A stretch of DNA of 64,000 bases from NCBI RefSeq assembly GCF_021190955.1, contig NZ_JAIOAO010000002.1:1116001-1180000 (forward strand), given 5' to 3'. Positions 16,362 to 24,345 of this stretch are shown piece by piece. Origin of the DNA: Parachryseolinea silvisoli (GTDB lineage Bacteria; Bacteroidota; Bacteroidia; Cytophagales; Cyclobacteriaceae). A program made the translations under genes and the position numbers. Below the pieces are notes generated by a model. That model had not been told where the DNA came from and did not search any database. It worked only from the letters and a program-made list of their open reading frames with translations. Within the stretch, counting starts at the first letter, position 1; the number at the start of each line of letters is the position of its first letter.

Positions 16362-17390
16362 TTATGGATTATTCTTTTTTGATTCCAGCATCGCGATGAT
16401 GTCTTTGACTTCGGCCACCGACACCTCGCGTGCGCTGTTCCCCCAGCTCGTGCGCTCGTGGTTGATGATGGCCGTGATTTCTTCGGGTTTGAGATGATTG
16501 ATCGTGCCGATGGCCGGCATCTCACCATATTCTTCGCGGGCGTTATACCCCTGCAGGATGATGTCGATCAATACTTCCGGATTGTCGTTTTGGACTATGG
16601 CGCTTCCCTTCAGCGGTGGGAAGGCGCCTTTGAGTCCGGTGCCGGTGGCCTGATGGCAGGCCTGGCAATTCGCGGCATAGATCGCGGCGCCATCTACGAC
16701 GGCTTCGGCGGGTGCTGCGTCGGTGGTAGTGGTTTGCGCCGTGGCGGCAGGTGCTTGTGATTTATACAGGAAGGCAGGTGTAACCGTACCATCGGGCAGC
16801 GGCGCTTGTTGCAGCGACTGCAGGTAGGCAACCAGTTGCAGCGCTTCGCGTGTGGCCACGACAGTGCCCTCCTGGCCGCGCAGAAACTCAGTCGGTACGT
16901 TTACCACTTTGTCGCCTTCTTCTACGTGCGTGGTGACCTTGAACATCCACGGATAGGCGGGCATAATCGATTCTTCTACGACCGCGCGGGGATTGTACAG
17001 GTGCAACAGGTGCCAGTCGACACTGGGCAACCGGGTGCCGATGTTGGTCAGGTCGGGGCCGGTGCGCTCGGTGCCCATGAGGGTGGCCGTGTTCATCCAC
17101 CAATGCATGCGTGTGTTGTGGGCATAGTCGGCGGCGACGTTCGGACGCGGGCCCCAGACGTTGTCCATAGCAACGTTGCGCACTTGTTGGGAGTGGCAGG
17201 CCACGCAGCCATTGGCAATAAAGACATGCTTGCCCGCCAGTGCGTCTTCACGCAAGGGCTCGGTGCCGGGCAGCGGCGCGTTGTTCTTCTGGTTATACAG
17301 CGCCGGAAGTATCACGACGACAAGCGACAAGCCTACAAAGAACAGGAAGGCTGTGGTATATAAGTATGTGTTATTACGAAAGAGATTCAT
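16362..17390 (-). CDS. cbb3-type oxidase subunit II (CcoO-like) fused to a c-type cytochrome domain
   Basis: 342 residues from the ATG at 17390 (MNLFRNNTYLYT). One N-terminal membrane helix (about 11-31) anchors a periplasmic part with two heme c sites: Cys62-Val-Ala-Cys-His66 followed by the CcoO-type 'SQQVRNVAMDNVWGPRP', and Cys242-Gln-Ala-Cys-His246 in a class I cytochrome c domain (about 233-338) with Met291 as a likely axial ligand. A Thr/Ala-rich linker (about 212-230) joins the two. The fusion would do the work of CcoO plus one CcoP heme domain in a single chain, passing electrons to subunit I. It starts 13 bases after the subunit I stop. Confidence 0.9.
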   Translation of the reverse strand: MNLFRNNTYLYTTAFLFFVGLSLVVVILPALYNQKNNAPLPGTEPLREDALAGKHVFIANGCVACHSQQVRNVAMDNVWGPRPNVAADYAHNTRMHWWMNTATLMGTERTGPDLTNIGTRLPSVDWHLLHLYNPRAVVEESIMPAYPWMFKVTTHVEEGDKVVNVPTEFLRGQEGTVVATREALQLVAYLQSLQQAPLPDGTVTPAFLYKSQAPAATAQTTTTDAAPAEAVVDGAAIYAANCQACHQATGTGLKGAFPPLKGSAIVQNDNPEVLIDIILQGYNAREEYGEMPAIGTINHLKPEEITAIINHERTSWGNSAREVSVAEVKDIIAMLESKKNNP

Positions 17391-17403
17391 ATTGGTCAGA
17401 TGA

Positions 17404-19209
17404 TTAAGCCAGCGCTTCGCGTACAGGCGTTGCCGCCGGGTGGGCCGCGCGTACGCCCACCACCATGCGATAAAAATTATAGGCAAAGAGCAAATGCGAC
17501 AGCCACATCAGCGAGCCGCCAATGGCGCGCCACAGCCAGTAAGGGGCCATGAGCACAACACTTTCGATGAAGGGTTTACCTTCCATCCACATCAGGCCGC
17601 GCAGCGTACCGCCGATCATGAGCGGAATAGTATAAAACATCATCCCCAGGAATGCCAGCCAGAAGTGTGCGCCCACCAGCCACTGCGGAGGCTCGTGGCC
17701 GGTGAGGCGTGGCACCAAAGCATAGATGCTGGCCCACAGTAAGAAGGCAATGATGCCATACATCGTCAAGTGTGAGTGGGCCACGGTAAAGTCTGTAAAG
17801 TGCCACAGCAGGTTGGTAAACCGAAAGGCTTCGGCCGTTCCCTGCAAGGAACCGGTAAAGTAGAAGATGATGCCCGTGACATAGAACGGCAGCGTATAGC
17901 TGCTGGCAATCTTGTTCCAGCCACCTTTTAAGGTCATGAAGAAGTTGGTCGTGCCGGCAATGACCGGTATCAACATGCCCATGCTTCCTACAATAGCCAC
18001 CGTTTGCAACCACCAGGGTATGGAGCTGAACACAAAGTGGTGCGTGCCGATAAGCGTATAGAAAAGAATCTGTGCCCAGAAAGCCAGGATGCCGAGACTG
18101 TAGGAGTATATCGGTTTGTTTAGCTGTTGTGGCAGGAAGTAATACACGAGGCCCAGGTTGAAGAGCATGAACCACATGCCTACGCCCTGGTGCATATAAT
18201 ACCCCTGCACGATGGTCTCGCCCAGGCCGTTTTGCCACGTAGGCCAATAGGCAATGACGGTGATTACCAATACAAAGATGATGGCCGAGAGGATGTACCA
18301 GTTCGAGATATATATTTCTGTTGTGGTACGGCGGGCTACCGTGCGAAGAAAGTTGATAAGCGTAATGATCAGTCCCAGGCCAAAGAGCGCCATCACCGGC
18401 CACACGTACTCGCGGTATTCGCCGCCGGCGTTGTTGATGCCATTCATCAGGCAAAGGCTGCCGAGCGCTACCGCGGCATTCACGAGGATGAGTGTTTGCC
18501 AGCCCTGGCGTATACTGGCGATTGCGGTATTACTAACCTTTGGCACAACATAGTATCCCAGGCCGAGCATGGCGAGTGTCGACCAGCCCCAGAACACCGC
18601 GTTGGTGTGTACGGGGCGAAGGCGCCCAAAGCTCAGCCACGGCACAGTGTCGGCATCGGGCGATACGAACTTGATGCCAAGGTACTCGCCCACCGTTGTA
18701 CCAATCACCAGCCAGCACGTGGCGGAGCCCAGGTACCATAGAATGAGGCGTGTGAGCTTCGGGTCGACCGCCGGTCTGGACTGTGCTTTTTTCTTTTCGG
18801 CTACAAACGGTATAACATGTTCGTTGCTGGCCTGTTGAATGATGCCCCGGCTGTCGTCCGGGGTGTTGGCACCCGCCAGTTCGCGGCCGCTAAGTTGATA
18901 TACCAGGGTGGGCTTGCGCTGCAGGCGGGCGGCATTGATGGCCTCTCCCTCCAGGTATTCAAGCTGGTCGGCTTGCGTGGTGGGTTGCTTCTGCCACTGC
19001 AGACGGAGCAACGTTCTGCGTACCTGCCATATCATAAAGATGAATGCGGCCAGCAGCGGGATAAGAATCAGCACCAGTGTAATGAGAATGCCGGGCTGTG
19101 CTAACAAGGGGGCACTTTGTTCTGCCACGGGCTGCGCGTAGCCTGCCAGCGGCAACGCGGGAATCGTGAGCAAGAGAATGTAGGTAAGAAGCGTTCGTGC
19201 AGGTCTCAT
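17404..19209 (-). CDS. Heme-copper oxidase subunit I, cbb3-like (CcoN), with N-terminal extension
   Basis: 601 residues, about 120 longer than a usual CcoN. Residues 1-26 look like a signal peptide, 40-63 is a membrane helix, and about 65-150 is a charged linker; the catalytic core follows. Metal ligands visible: low-spin heme His201 in 'RPVHTNAVFWGW', CuB His340 in 'YYMHQGVGMWF' and His390-His391 in 'GTHHFVF', heme ligands His478 and His480 in 'AHSHLTMYG'. The cbb3 cross-linked Tyr position is kept in 'PIYSYSLGILAFW' (Tyr368/Tyr370), and the NorB glutamates are absent, favouring O2 reduction. The A-H-S-H-x-x-x-Y-G motif however is closer to NO reductases. Operon partners (Ric, hemoglobin) point to NO or low oxygen. 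An Rrf2 operator-like element lies 12-31 bases upstream. Confidence 0.88.
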   Translation of the reverse strand: MRPARTLLTYILLLTIPALPLAGYAQPVAEQSAPLLAQPGILITLVLILIPLLAAFIFMIWQVRRTLLRLQWQKQPTTQADQLEYLEGEAINAARLQRKPTLVYQLSGRELAGANTPDDSRGIIQQASNEHVIPFVAEKKKAQSRPAVDPKLTRLILWYLGSATCWLVIGTTVGEYLGIKFVSPDADTVPWLSFGRLRPVHTNAVFWGWSTLAMLGLGYYVVPKVSNTAIASIRQGWQTLILVNAAVALGSLCLMNGINNAGGEYREYVWPVMALFGLGLIITLINFLRTVARRTTTEIYISNWYILSAIIFVLVITVIAYWPTWQNGLGETIVQGYYMHQGVGMWFMLFNLGLVYYFLPQQLNKPIYSYSLGILAFWAQILFYTLIGTHHFVFSSIPWWLQTVAIVGSMGMLIPVIAGTTNFFMTLKGGWNKIASSYTLPFYVTGIIFYFTGSLQGTAEAFRFTNLLWHFTDFTVAHSHLTMYGIIAFLLWASIYALVPRLTGHEPPQWLVGAHFWLAFLGMMFYTIPLMIGGTLRGLMWMEGKPFIESVVLMAPYWLWRAIGGSLMWLSHLLFAYNFYRMVVGVRAAHPAATPVREALA

Positions 19210-19220
19210 AACCGTATATA

Positions 19221-19240
19221 TTAAGACATTTTTGTCCTTT
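19221..19240 (-). promoter_or_regulatory. Operator-like element upstream of the oxidase operon
   Basis: On the plus strand the 20 bases end in TTTTTGTCCTTT and match 15 of 20 positions of the element upstream of the Rrf2 gene (19749-19768), including a shared TTTTGTCCTTT. GACA and TGTC flank an A/T centre on the minus strand. It lies 12-31 bases before the ATG of subunit I. Proposed binding site of the Rrf2 regulator; binding is inferred. Confidence 0.55.
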
Positions 19241-19256
19241 ATTTGAGTAAATTTTT

Positions 19257-19691
19257 TTAGACGCGCTTCAGGTGGAGAACTCCTTTTTCCAGGAGCTCAT
19301 TGAACTCGCCCACCTGGGTAGTTTCTAAAAGTGATTTGATCTTATTGCGGATGAGCTTAAACTCATCGTGTATAGGGCAGGGTTTTTTCTCGTTACACTC
19401 CGGCAAGCCGAGACCACAACCAGTAAAAAGTTGATCACCGTCGATTGCCAATACCACTTCGGCCAACGTTACTTTCAGGCCCGGGGCGTCCATATAAAAG
19501 CCGCCATTGGGACCTTTGACCGATTGCACCAAACCTTGCCGGCTAAGCGCCTGCAGGATTTTGGCCATAAACGCCTCGGGCGAGTCAATGCCCTGTGCGA
19601 CGTCTTTCAACCCGACACGCTCCCCCTGCCGCGATTGCTGGGCAATGTAGATCATCGCACGTATGCCGTATTCACAAGCCTTTGAGAACAT
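19257..19691 (-). CDS. Rrf2-family Fe-S transcriptional regulator (NsrR/IscR-like)
   Basis: 144 residues from the ATG at 19691 (MFSKACEYGIRAM), the standard N-terminus of the family; a longer reading from 19778 would include the -7 box and operator. Winged helix at about 1-70 with 'DSPEAFMAKILQALSRQGLVQSVKGPNGGF'-type recognition region (36-65). Cluster ligands: Cys92, Cys99, Cys105 and His108, i.e. C-x6-C-x5-C-x2-H, close to IscR spacing. NsrR-type members sense NO directly by cluster nitrosylation. The gene lies 47 bases upstream of the oxidase gene in the same direction and shares an operator-like element with it, so it most likely regulates itself and the operon. NO or oxygen as signal is inferred from the operon content. 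Confidence 0.88.
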   Translation of the reverse strand: MFSKACEYGIRAMIYIAQQSRQGERVGLKDVAQGIDSPEAFMAKILQALSRQGLVQSVKGPNGGFYMDAPGLKVTLAEVVLAIDGDQLFTGCGLGLPECNEKKPCPIHDEFKLIRNKIKSLLETTQVGEFNELLEKGVLHLKRV

Positions 19692-19724
19692 GCCGTTTAG
19701 TGGTTGGTATGACGTTGAACGGGG

Positions 19725-19732
19725 CAAAGATA
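19725..19732 (-). promoter_or_regulatory. -7 box of the Rrf2 regulator gene
   Basis: Reading on the minus strand gives TATCTTTG, a perfect TAnnTTTG. Predicted start of transcription near 19719, leader about 28 bases before the ATG at 19691. The inverted repeat at 19749-19768 covers the -33 region, the expected place for repression. Confidence 0.6.
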
Positions 19733-19748
19733 CAATAGGTTGAGGAAT

Positions 19749-19768
19749 AAAGGATAATTTTGTCCTTT
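19749..19768 (-). promoter_or_regulatory. Operator-like inverted repeat upstream of the Rrf2 gene
   Basis: AAAGGA at 19749-19754 and TCCTTT at 19763-19768 form a perfect 6-base inverted repeat with 8 bases between. It overlaps the -33 region of the regulator's own promoter and is matched at 15 of 20 positions by the element before the oxidase gene. Best read as an autoregulatory Rrf2 site. It could also affect the divergent DUF2520 gene, whose start lies 81 bases away. Confidence 0.6.
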
Positions 19769-19848
19769 TATTGTTCATGGATGGTTCTGCTAACGGAATG
19801 CGGTTTTTCCCGGAAAAAGGGCATTTTTACAATTGAAACGTAACAAGT

Positions 19849-20625
19849 ATGCAGGTATCGATCATCGGTTCGGGCAACCTGGCGTGGCATTTGGCGCCGG
19901 CCCTGGACAACACGGACTTTGCCGTCCGCGAGGTATATAGCCGGAACCCGGTTCACGCCGCCGCCCTGGTGGAAAAACTATACGAGGGCCAGGTGAAGGC
20001 GTCGCTGGATTTTTCCACCAGCACATCGCGCATCTTTATCCTGGCGGTGACCGACGATGTTATAGAAGATATTGTGCAAGAGATCATCCTGCCGGCCGAT
20101 GCGATTCTGGTGCACACATCCGGTAGCAGGCCGCTGAGCGTGTTAGGCTTTGCGGCCACGCCAAACATCGGTGTATTTTATCCCCTGCAGACCTTTTCTA
20201 AATCCAAGAAGGTGGATTTTAAGGACATACCGCTCTTTATAGAAAGCGATAACAAGGAGACCGAAAAGGTACTGCAAAAGATGGCGAAGGCACTGGGCCG
20301 TGATGCTGTGAAGATTACGTCGCACGACCGGAAGGCTTTGCATGTGGCGGCGGTGTTTGCATCGAACTTCACCAACCATATGTTGCTGCTGGCGCAGGAG
20401 GTTATGAAAGATAATAGTCTCAGCTTTGACTGGCTGAAGCCACTCATTGCCGAGACTATTAATAAGAGCTTAAGCATCGGCCCCGAGAATGCGCAGACCG
20501 GACCGGCTAAGCGTGGTGACTTTGAGATCTTAGACAACCATATGATCTTTTTGCAGACCGATCCGTCGTTGGCGGAGGTGTATAAGATCGTGAGTCAGCA
20601 TATCGTTGATCGGTATCACAGTTAG
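19849..20625 (+). CDS. Rossmann-like DUF2520 oxidoreductase
   Basis: 258 residues. N-terminal NAD(P)-binding Rossmann domain with 'SIIGSGNLAWHLAPAL' (4-19) and a ProC-like layout ('LAVTDDVIEDIV' about 65-76, 'LVHTSGSRPL' about 86-95); C-terminal helical DUF2520 domain (about 125-250) with the conserved 'HDRKALHVAAVFASNFTNHM' region. The family resembles pyrroline-5-carboxylate and F420-dependent reductases, but the substrate is not known. The gene is divergent from the Rrf2 regulator and convergent with the M2 peptidase gene (4-base gap). Confidence 0.85.
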   Translation: MQVSIIGSGNLAWHLAPALDNTDFAVREVYSRNPVHAAALVEKLYEGQVKASLDFSTSTSRIFILAVTDDVIEDIVQEIILPADAILVHTSGSRPLSVLGFAATPNIGVFYPLQTFSKSKKVDFKDIPLFIESDNKETEKVLQKMAKALGRDAVKITSHDRKALHVAAVFASNFTNHMLLLAQEVMKDNSLSFDWLKPLIAETINKSLSIGPENAQTGPAKRGDFEILDNHMIFLQTDPSLAEVYKIVSQHIVDRYHS

Positions 20626-20629
20626 CCGG

Positions 20630-22417
20630 CTATAGTTGCTCGGGCAGTGTATACTTCCGACCCTGGTTTTCGGTCTTGAGCCATTGCATGAGCGGCTCGA
20701 AGTAGCGTACCATGGCCGTTGCGTTCATGTCTTCACCGGTAGCTTCTTTCAATACGTCGCGCCAGTTTTTAGAGGCGCCGGACGCCATGATTTTCTTTAG
20801 GAACTCACCGGTCGATTGATTGCCAAAGTAATTGGTGGCGCGGGCATCCTGGTGCAGGATCTTTTCGGCGATGTGCTGGTGCAGCTGGAACAAAATGACA
20901 TACGACAACGCATAGTCATAATACTGTGCGGCATCGTCGTTGATGTGTGTTTTGGTAGCGGCGTCGCAGTAGGTCTCTTCGCGATCGGAGGGTGGCACAA
21001 TGCCTTGATATTGTTTTGTCAGCTCCCACCACTTTTTATTGAACTCGCTTTCGGGCAGGTTATCGGCGTACAATGCCTTTTCAAACTCGCTCATGGTGCC
21101 GGCGGCGAACGGAATGAAGACGGCAAAGTTGAGTGCCTCCTTTAACAGGATCTGAATGGAGTCGGTTTTGGCGCCCGGAGCGATCAATCCGCGGCCGACA
21201 AGGTAAGGCTTCTGCATGGCCGCCATGCCCATCATGCTGCCGATGGCTTCGTGAAACGCGCGGTTGGCACCCTCGCGCAGCAGCGGGGGTATTTCGGGGG
21301 TGGTATAACTTTGATAATAATAAATGTGGCCCAGCTCATGGTTGGATGTTTCAAACCACTCGGCGTTGGTCTCGATGCTCATGAGGCTGCGTAGGTCGTT
21401 GTTCAGATCGACGTGCCAGGCAGAAGCGTGGTTATTTTTCTTGACCACCGAATCGGATGGATAGGGGTATAAGCTGGACTTCTCCCAGAACGACGCCGGT
21501 AGGGCATCGAAGCCCAGGCTTTTATAGAAGGCTTCGCCTTCCTGTACAATCCACTGTGGTGTTTTTGTCGCCAGCACGCTGTCGACGTTCAGCCCTTTAA
21601 CATCCAGCATGGCGCTCCAGTCCTGGCCCCAACGGTTGGGCAGCCAGTGTGCCGGCAGGTAGTCGGGTACTTCTTTGGCGCCGTACTTTTTGGCCAGGGT
21701 ATAGCGGGCGTAGGTGTGCAGTTCGCGGAACAGTGGGCGCAGCTCCTGGTTAAGGCGCTTCATGAGCTCCATCATGTCGGGCGTGGAAAGACCATAGTCC
21801 GATACCTGGTATGAAAAGAAATCGGGATACTTCAGCGCCTGCACGGTTTCGTTGCGCAACCGGCGCAAGTTTACCAGGCCGGGCTTCAGTACTTTGCCCA
21901 CCTCCTTGCTGGCGTTCCAGGCCGCCAGGCGTTTCTGCTCGTCGTTTTCGGTTTTGAGGATGTTGTCGATGTCGTTGGTCGACACGGGTTTACCGTCCAG
22001 GGTATACGCAAACCCAAAGAGCTTTTCGGTTTGGGCTACCGAGGCACGGATCTTTTCCTTCACCACGCCGCTTACGGTTTGCGGGTCGCTGCCGGCTTTA
22101 TACAGTATAATCTCCAGCTGGCGGATTTGCAGGTGTGTGAGCTTGTCCTTCTGCGCCAGGAATTTCTGGGCCTGCCCGATGTTCTCCACACTGCCGGTGA
22201 AAGAGGCGAGGGCTTCATCGGCCACGCGCGAATTATAGGCATTGACCGTATCGCCTTCTTTAATCTCGATGTTGGTTTTCCAGGCTGCCTGGGAGGAGGC
22301 GGTATACCGTTCCACATAGGTTTTGGTATACTGATCGATGAACTTTTGGGCGTCTTGTTGCGGATTGGAACACGCGCCCCATAAAATGATGGCCAATAGA
22401 GGTAAATACCGTCTCAT
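20630..22417 (-). CDS. M2-family (ACE-like) metallopeptidase lipoprotein
   Basis: 595 residues with a short lipoprotein signal ending 'IILWGACSN' (lipid Cys about residue 16). Zinc site HELGH at about 357-361 in 'SNHELGHIYYYQ', followed by the downstream Glu in 'FHEAIGSMMGMAA' (about 390), and a C-terminal 'CDAATKTHINDDAAQYYDYALSYV' area. The overall pattern and length match peptidase family M2, dipeptidyl carboxypeptidases related to angiotensin-converting enzyme. Probable role: envelope or extracellular peptide degradation, anchored by lipid. A 518-base gap separates it from the divergent histidine kinase gene. Confidence 0.88.
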   Translation of the reverse strand: MRRYLPLLAIILWGACSNPQQDAQKFIDQYTKTYVERYTASSQAAWKTNIEIKEGDTVNAYNSRVADEALASFTGSVENIGQAQKFLAQKDKLTHLQIRQLEIILYKAGSDPQTVSGVVKEKIRASVAQTEKLFGFAYTLDGKPVSTNDIDNILKTENDEQKRLAAWNASKEVGKVLKPGLVNLRRLRNETVQALKYPDFFSYQVSDYGLSTPDMMELMKRLNQELRPLFRELHTYARYTLAKKYGAKEVPDYLPAHWLPNRWGQDWSAMLDVKGLNVDSVLATKTPQWIVQEGEAFYKSLGFDALPASFWEKSSLYPYPSDSVVKKNNHASAWHVDLNNDLRSLMSIETNAEWFETSNHELGHIYYYQSYTTPEIPPLLREGANRAFHEAIGSMMGMAAMQKPYLVGRGLIAPGAKTDSIQILLKEALNFAVFIPFAAGTMSEFEKALYADNLPESEFNKKWWELTKQYQGIVPPSDREETYCDAATKTHINDDAAQYYDYALSYVILFQLHQHIAEKILHQDARATNYFGNQSTGEFLKKIMASGASKNWRDVLKEATGEDMNATAMVRYFEPLMQWLKTENQGRKYTLPEQL

Positions 22418-22935
22418 ACACGTAAATAGGTTTGGTAATCAGTGAAGGTATATAAAAAGTAGCAGCTTGAGCAAGCAGGGTGGGGAGTTCAAGCCAGATC
22501 CTAATCGGCATAAGGTCGATATTACCCGGAATTCCAGTGCCCCCGGTTTCGAGATCGAATTGCGCCCTGGCGTTTTTCTAACGACACGGAACAACGCAAT
22601 TTTCGCAACCACCGTATAGGGTTGTGCATTTTTATTGAAATAGTGCTTTTGATACCAGGAAACGAGCTATATGCCGGCAGAAAGTACGGTCGGTGTGCAA
22701 CTCGTGTGTGGTGGGCTGCCACAGGGTAACCTTCCAGTCAACGGGATAAGCGCCCGCATTATCCCTGAATAACTATAGGTTGTCCGTTTTACCTTGATTG
22801 CTTTGTTGAGGTGCAATTTTCCCAAACTGTGAATTTCCACTAAAAAACTTGCATGGCTACCAGCCACCCGAGAAATCTAAAATCTACCCCGTGCCATCCG
22901 CCTACTTTTGCCAGAGGCAAAATATTACTGTGGGT
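22418..22935. other. Long intergenic region between divergent M2 peptidase and histidine kinase genes
   Basis: 518 bases with no convincing protein gene on either strand; short frames here lack a family pattern. It contains the kinase promoter at its right end (TACTTTTG, 22903-22910). A GTTCAAGCC near 22487 resembles a tRNA T-loop, but no cloverleaf can be formed around it. AT- and GC-rich patches alternate; an untested small RNA is possible but nothing in the sequence supports one. Confidence 0.4.
22903..22910 (+). promoter_or_regulatory. -7 box of histidine kinase gene
   Basis: TACTTTTG is a perfect TAnnTTTG. With a transcription start near 22916 the leader to the ATG at 22936 is about 20 bases. 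This makes the longer frame beginning at 22849 unlikely as the real start. Confidence 0.55.
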
Positions 22936-24216
22936 ATGTCGCTGAAGAAGAGAGTACGGAACATCATCATCGGGGAAGATCGATATATTGAGTCGTGGGG
23001 GGAGTACAAGCAGGTCATGCTGTCGGGGCACTTCGCGTTGATCGGTATCTTGTTATGCCTGGTGTATATGCTGTTCGACTTTTCGTCGGGGAACTACGTA
23101 TCGATCCCGGTGTTTGCCACGTCGATATTTTTTCTGGCACTCTCCGTCTTTATACATCGCCAGGGTGACCACGGCCTGGCTAACTACTTCATGCTGCCTA
23201 CCTTAAACATTACGGTATACCTGTTTTCTGCAAGCGAATCGCCCAATACCGGAGCGTTTATGTTTTTTATTGTCGTGGCTGTCGCTGCCTTTGCGGTTTT
23301 TAATTATAAAGAGCGGTTGGTGTCAATCTTGTTTGCGGTGTTCACGTATATACTTTTTGCGCTGGCCTATTTTATTGACTTCAGCATCATGCCGAAGCGC
23401 GCGTACACGGAAGAGATGTTGCTTTTCCATGTCGTGGTGAACTTCACGGTCGCGCTGCCGGCCACGACCATGGGCGTGTACCTGCTCATCAGCCTGAATC
23501 ATTATAACGCCATCCAGCTGGTGCAAAGCAACGAGATGCTCACCAAGACCAACTCCGAGCTGGACCGCTTTGTCTACAGCACCTCCCACGACCTGCGCGC
23601 GCCGCTTAGCTCCGTGCTGGGACTGATTAACATTGCCGACCGCACGGAAAATCCGCAAGACGTTAAACGGTACCTGTCCATGATGAAGGAACGGGTGCAT
23701 TCACTGGATAAATTTATCCGGGATATTACCGATTATTCCCGCAACAACCGGCTGGAGATTGTGCGGGAGAAGGTGAACCTGTCGGAGATGGCCCACGAGA
23801 TCTGGGACAGCCTGAAGTTTGCACCCGAAGCCGAACGCATTAACTTCCAGGTGGAGATACCCCAAGATGCCATCGTGGAGTCGGATAAGAACCGTCTGCG
23901 TGTGATCATGGGCAACCTGATTTCCAATGCCATACGGTACCACGACCTGGCCAAGGCCGAGCGGTTTATCAGGCTGCAGCACCAGATGAACGGCAAGGTG
24001 TTTTACCTGCGGGTGGAAGATAACGGCCAGGGCATTGCACCGGAGTATCACACCCGTATTTACGACATGTTCTATCGTGGTAACGAGCAATCGAAAGGCT
24101 CGGGCCTCGGCTTATATATTGTAAAGGAGGCCCTCGTCAAGCTGTCGGGTTCGATTCATCTGGAATCGGCGCCGGGCAAAGGGTCGATCTTTACCGTAAA
24201 GTTGCCGAAGCGTTAA
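22936..24216 (+). CDS. Membrane sensor histidine kinase
   Basis: 426 residues from the ATG at 22936 (MSLKKRVRN). About six membrane helices between residues 29 and 188 with no large extracytoplasmic domain, then a short coiled region, then HisKA with His218 in 'YSTSHDLRAPLSSVLGL', and the ATPase domain with N-box 'NLISNAIRYHD', G1 'VEDNGQGI', F-box 'MFYRG' and G2 'GSGLGLYIVKEAL'. Cytoplasmic kinase, membrane-embedded sensor. No response regulator is adjacent, so it is an orphan kinase. The signal is unknown; the membrane part could sense lipid or envelope state. Confidence 0.92.
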   Translation: MSLKKRVRNIIIGEDRYIESWGEYKQVMLSGHFALIGILLCLVYMLFDFSSGNYVSIPVFATSIFFLALSVFIHRQGDHGLANYFMLPTLNITVYLFSASESPNTGAFMFFIVVAVAAFAVFNYKERLVSILFAVFTYILFALAYFIDFSIMPKRAYTEEMLLFHVVVNFTVALPATTMGVYLLISLNHYNAIQLVQSNEMLTKTNSELDRFVYSTSHDLRAPLSSVLGLINIADRTENPQDVKRYLSMMKERVHSLDKFIRDITDYSRNNRLEIVREKVNLSEMAHEIWDSLKFAPEAERINFQVEIPQDAIVESDKNRLRVIMGNLISNAIRYHDLAKAERFIRLQHQMNGKVFYLRVEDNGQGIAPEYHTRIYDMFYRGNEQSKGSGLGLYIVKEALVKLSGSIHLESAPGKGSIFTVKLPKR

Positions 24217-24331
24217 CCGCCGCTTACCTTTTTCGGGAAAACCGGCTCCTAACGACCGGAAGGATTCCTTTTTCAGACCGGGCTTTTAACAAATTCCCAC
24301 AGCCTGTACGCCGCAGACTGTGGAGTAATAT

Positions 24332-24339
24332 TATCTTTG
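24332..24339 (+). promoter_or_regulatory. -7 box of glyS, leaving almost no leader
   Basis: TATCTTTG is a perfect TAnnTTTG and ends 6 bases before the ATG at 24346. With the usual spacing the transcript would begin at or within a base or two of the start codon, so a leaderless mRNA is predicted. The alternative TTG start at 24337 lies inside the box and is unlikely. Confidence 0.5.
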
Positions 24340-24345
24340 CCCGCT

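Noticed and set aside
17576-18454. 292-codon frame within the oxidase subunit gene
   Set aside because: Other frame of the same strand as the oxidase; His/Arg-rich and without a pattern, whereas the oxidase frame carries all heme ligands.
22470-22540. tRNA-like GTTCAAGCC segment
   Set aside because: No acceptor, D or anticodon stem can be formed around it.
22849-22935. Upstream ATG for the histidine kinase
   Set aside because: The extension contains the -7 box (22903-22910) and looks unlike the kinase; ATG at 22936 is preferred.
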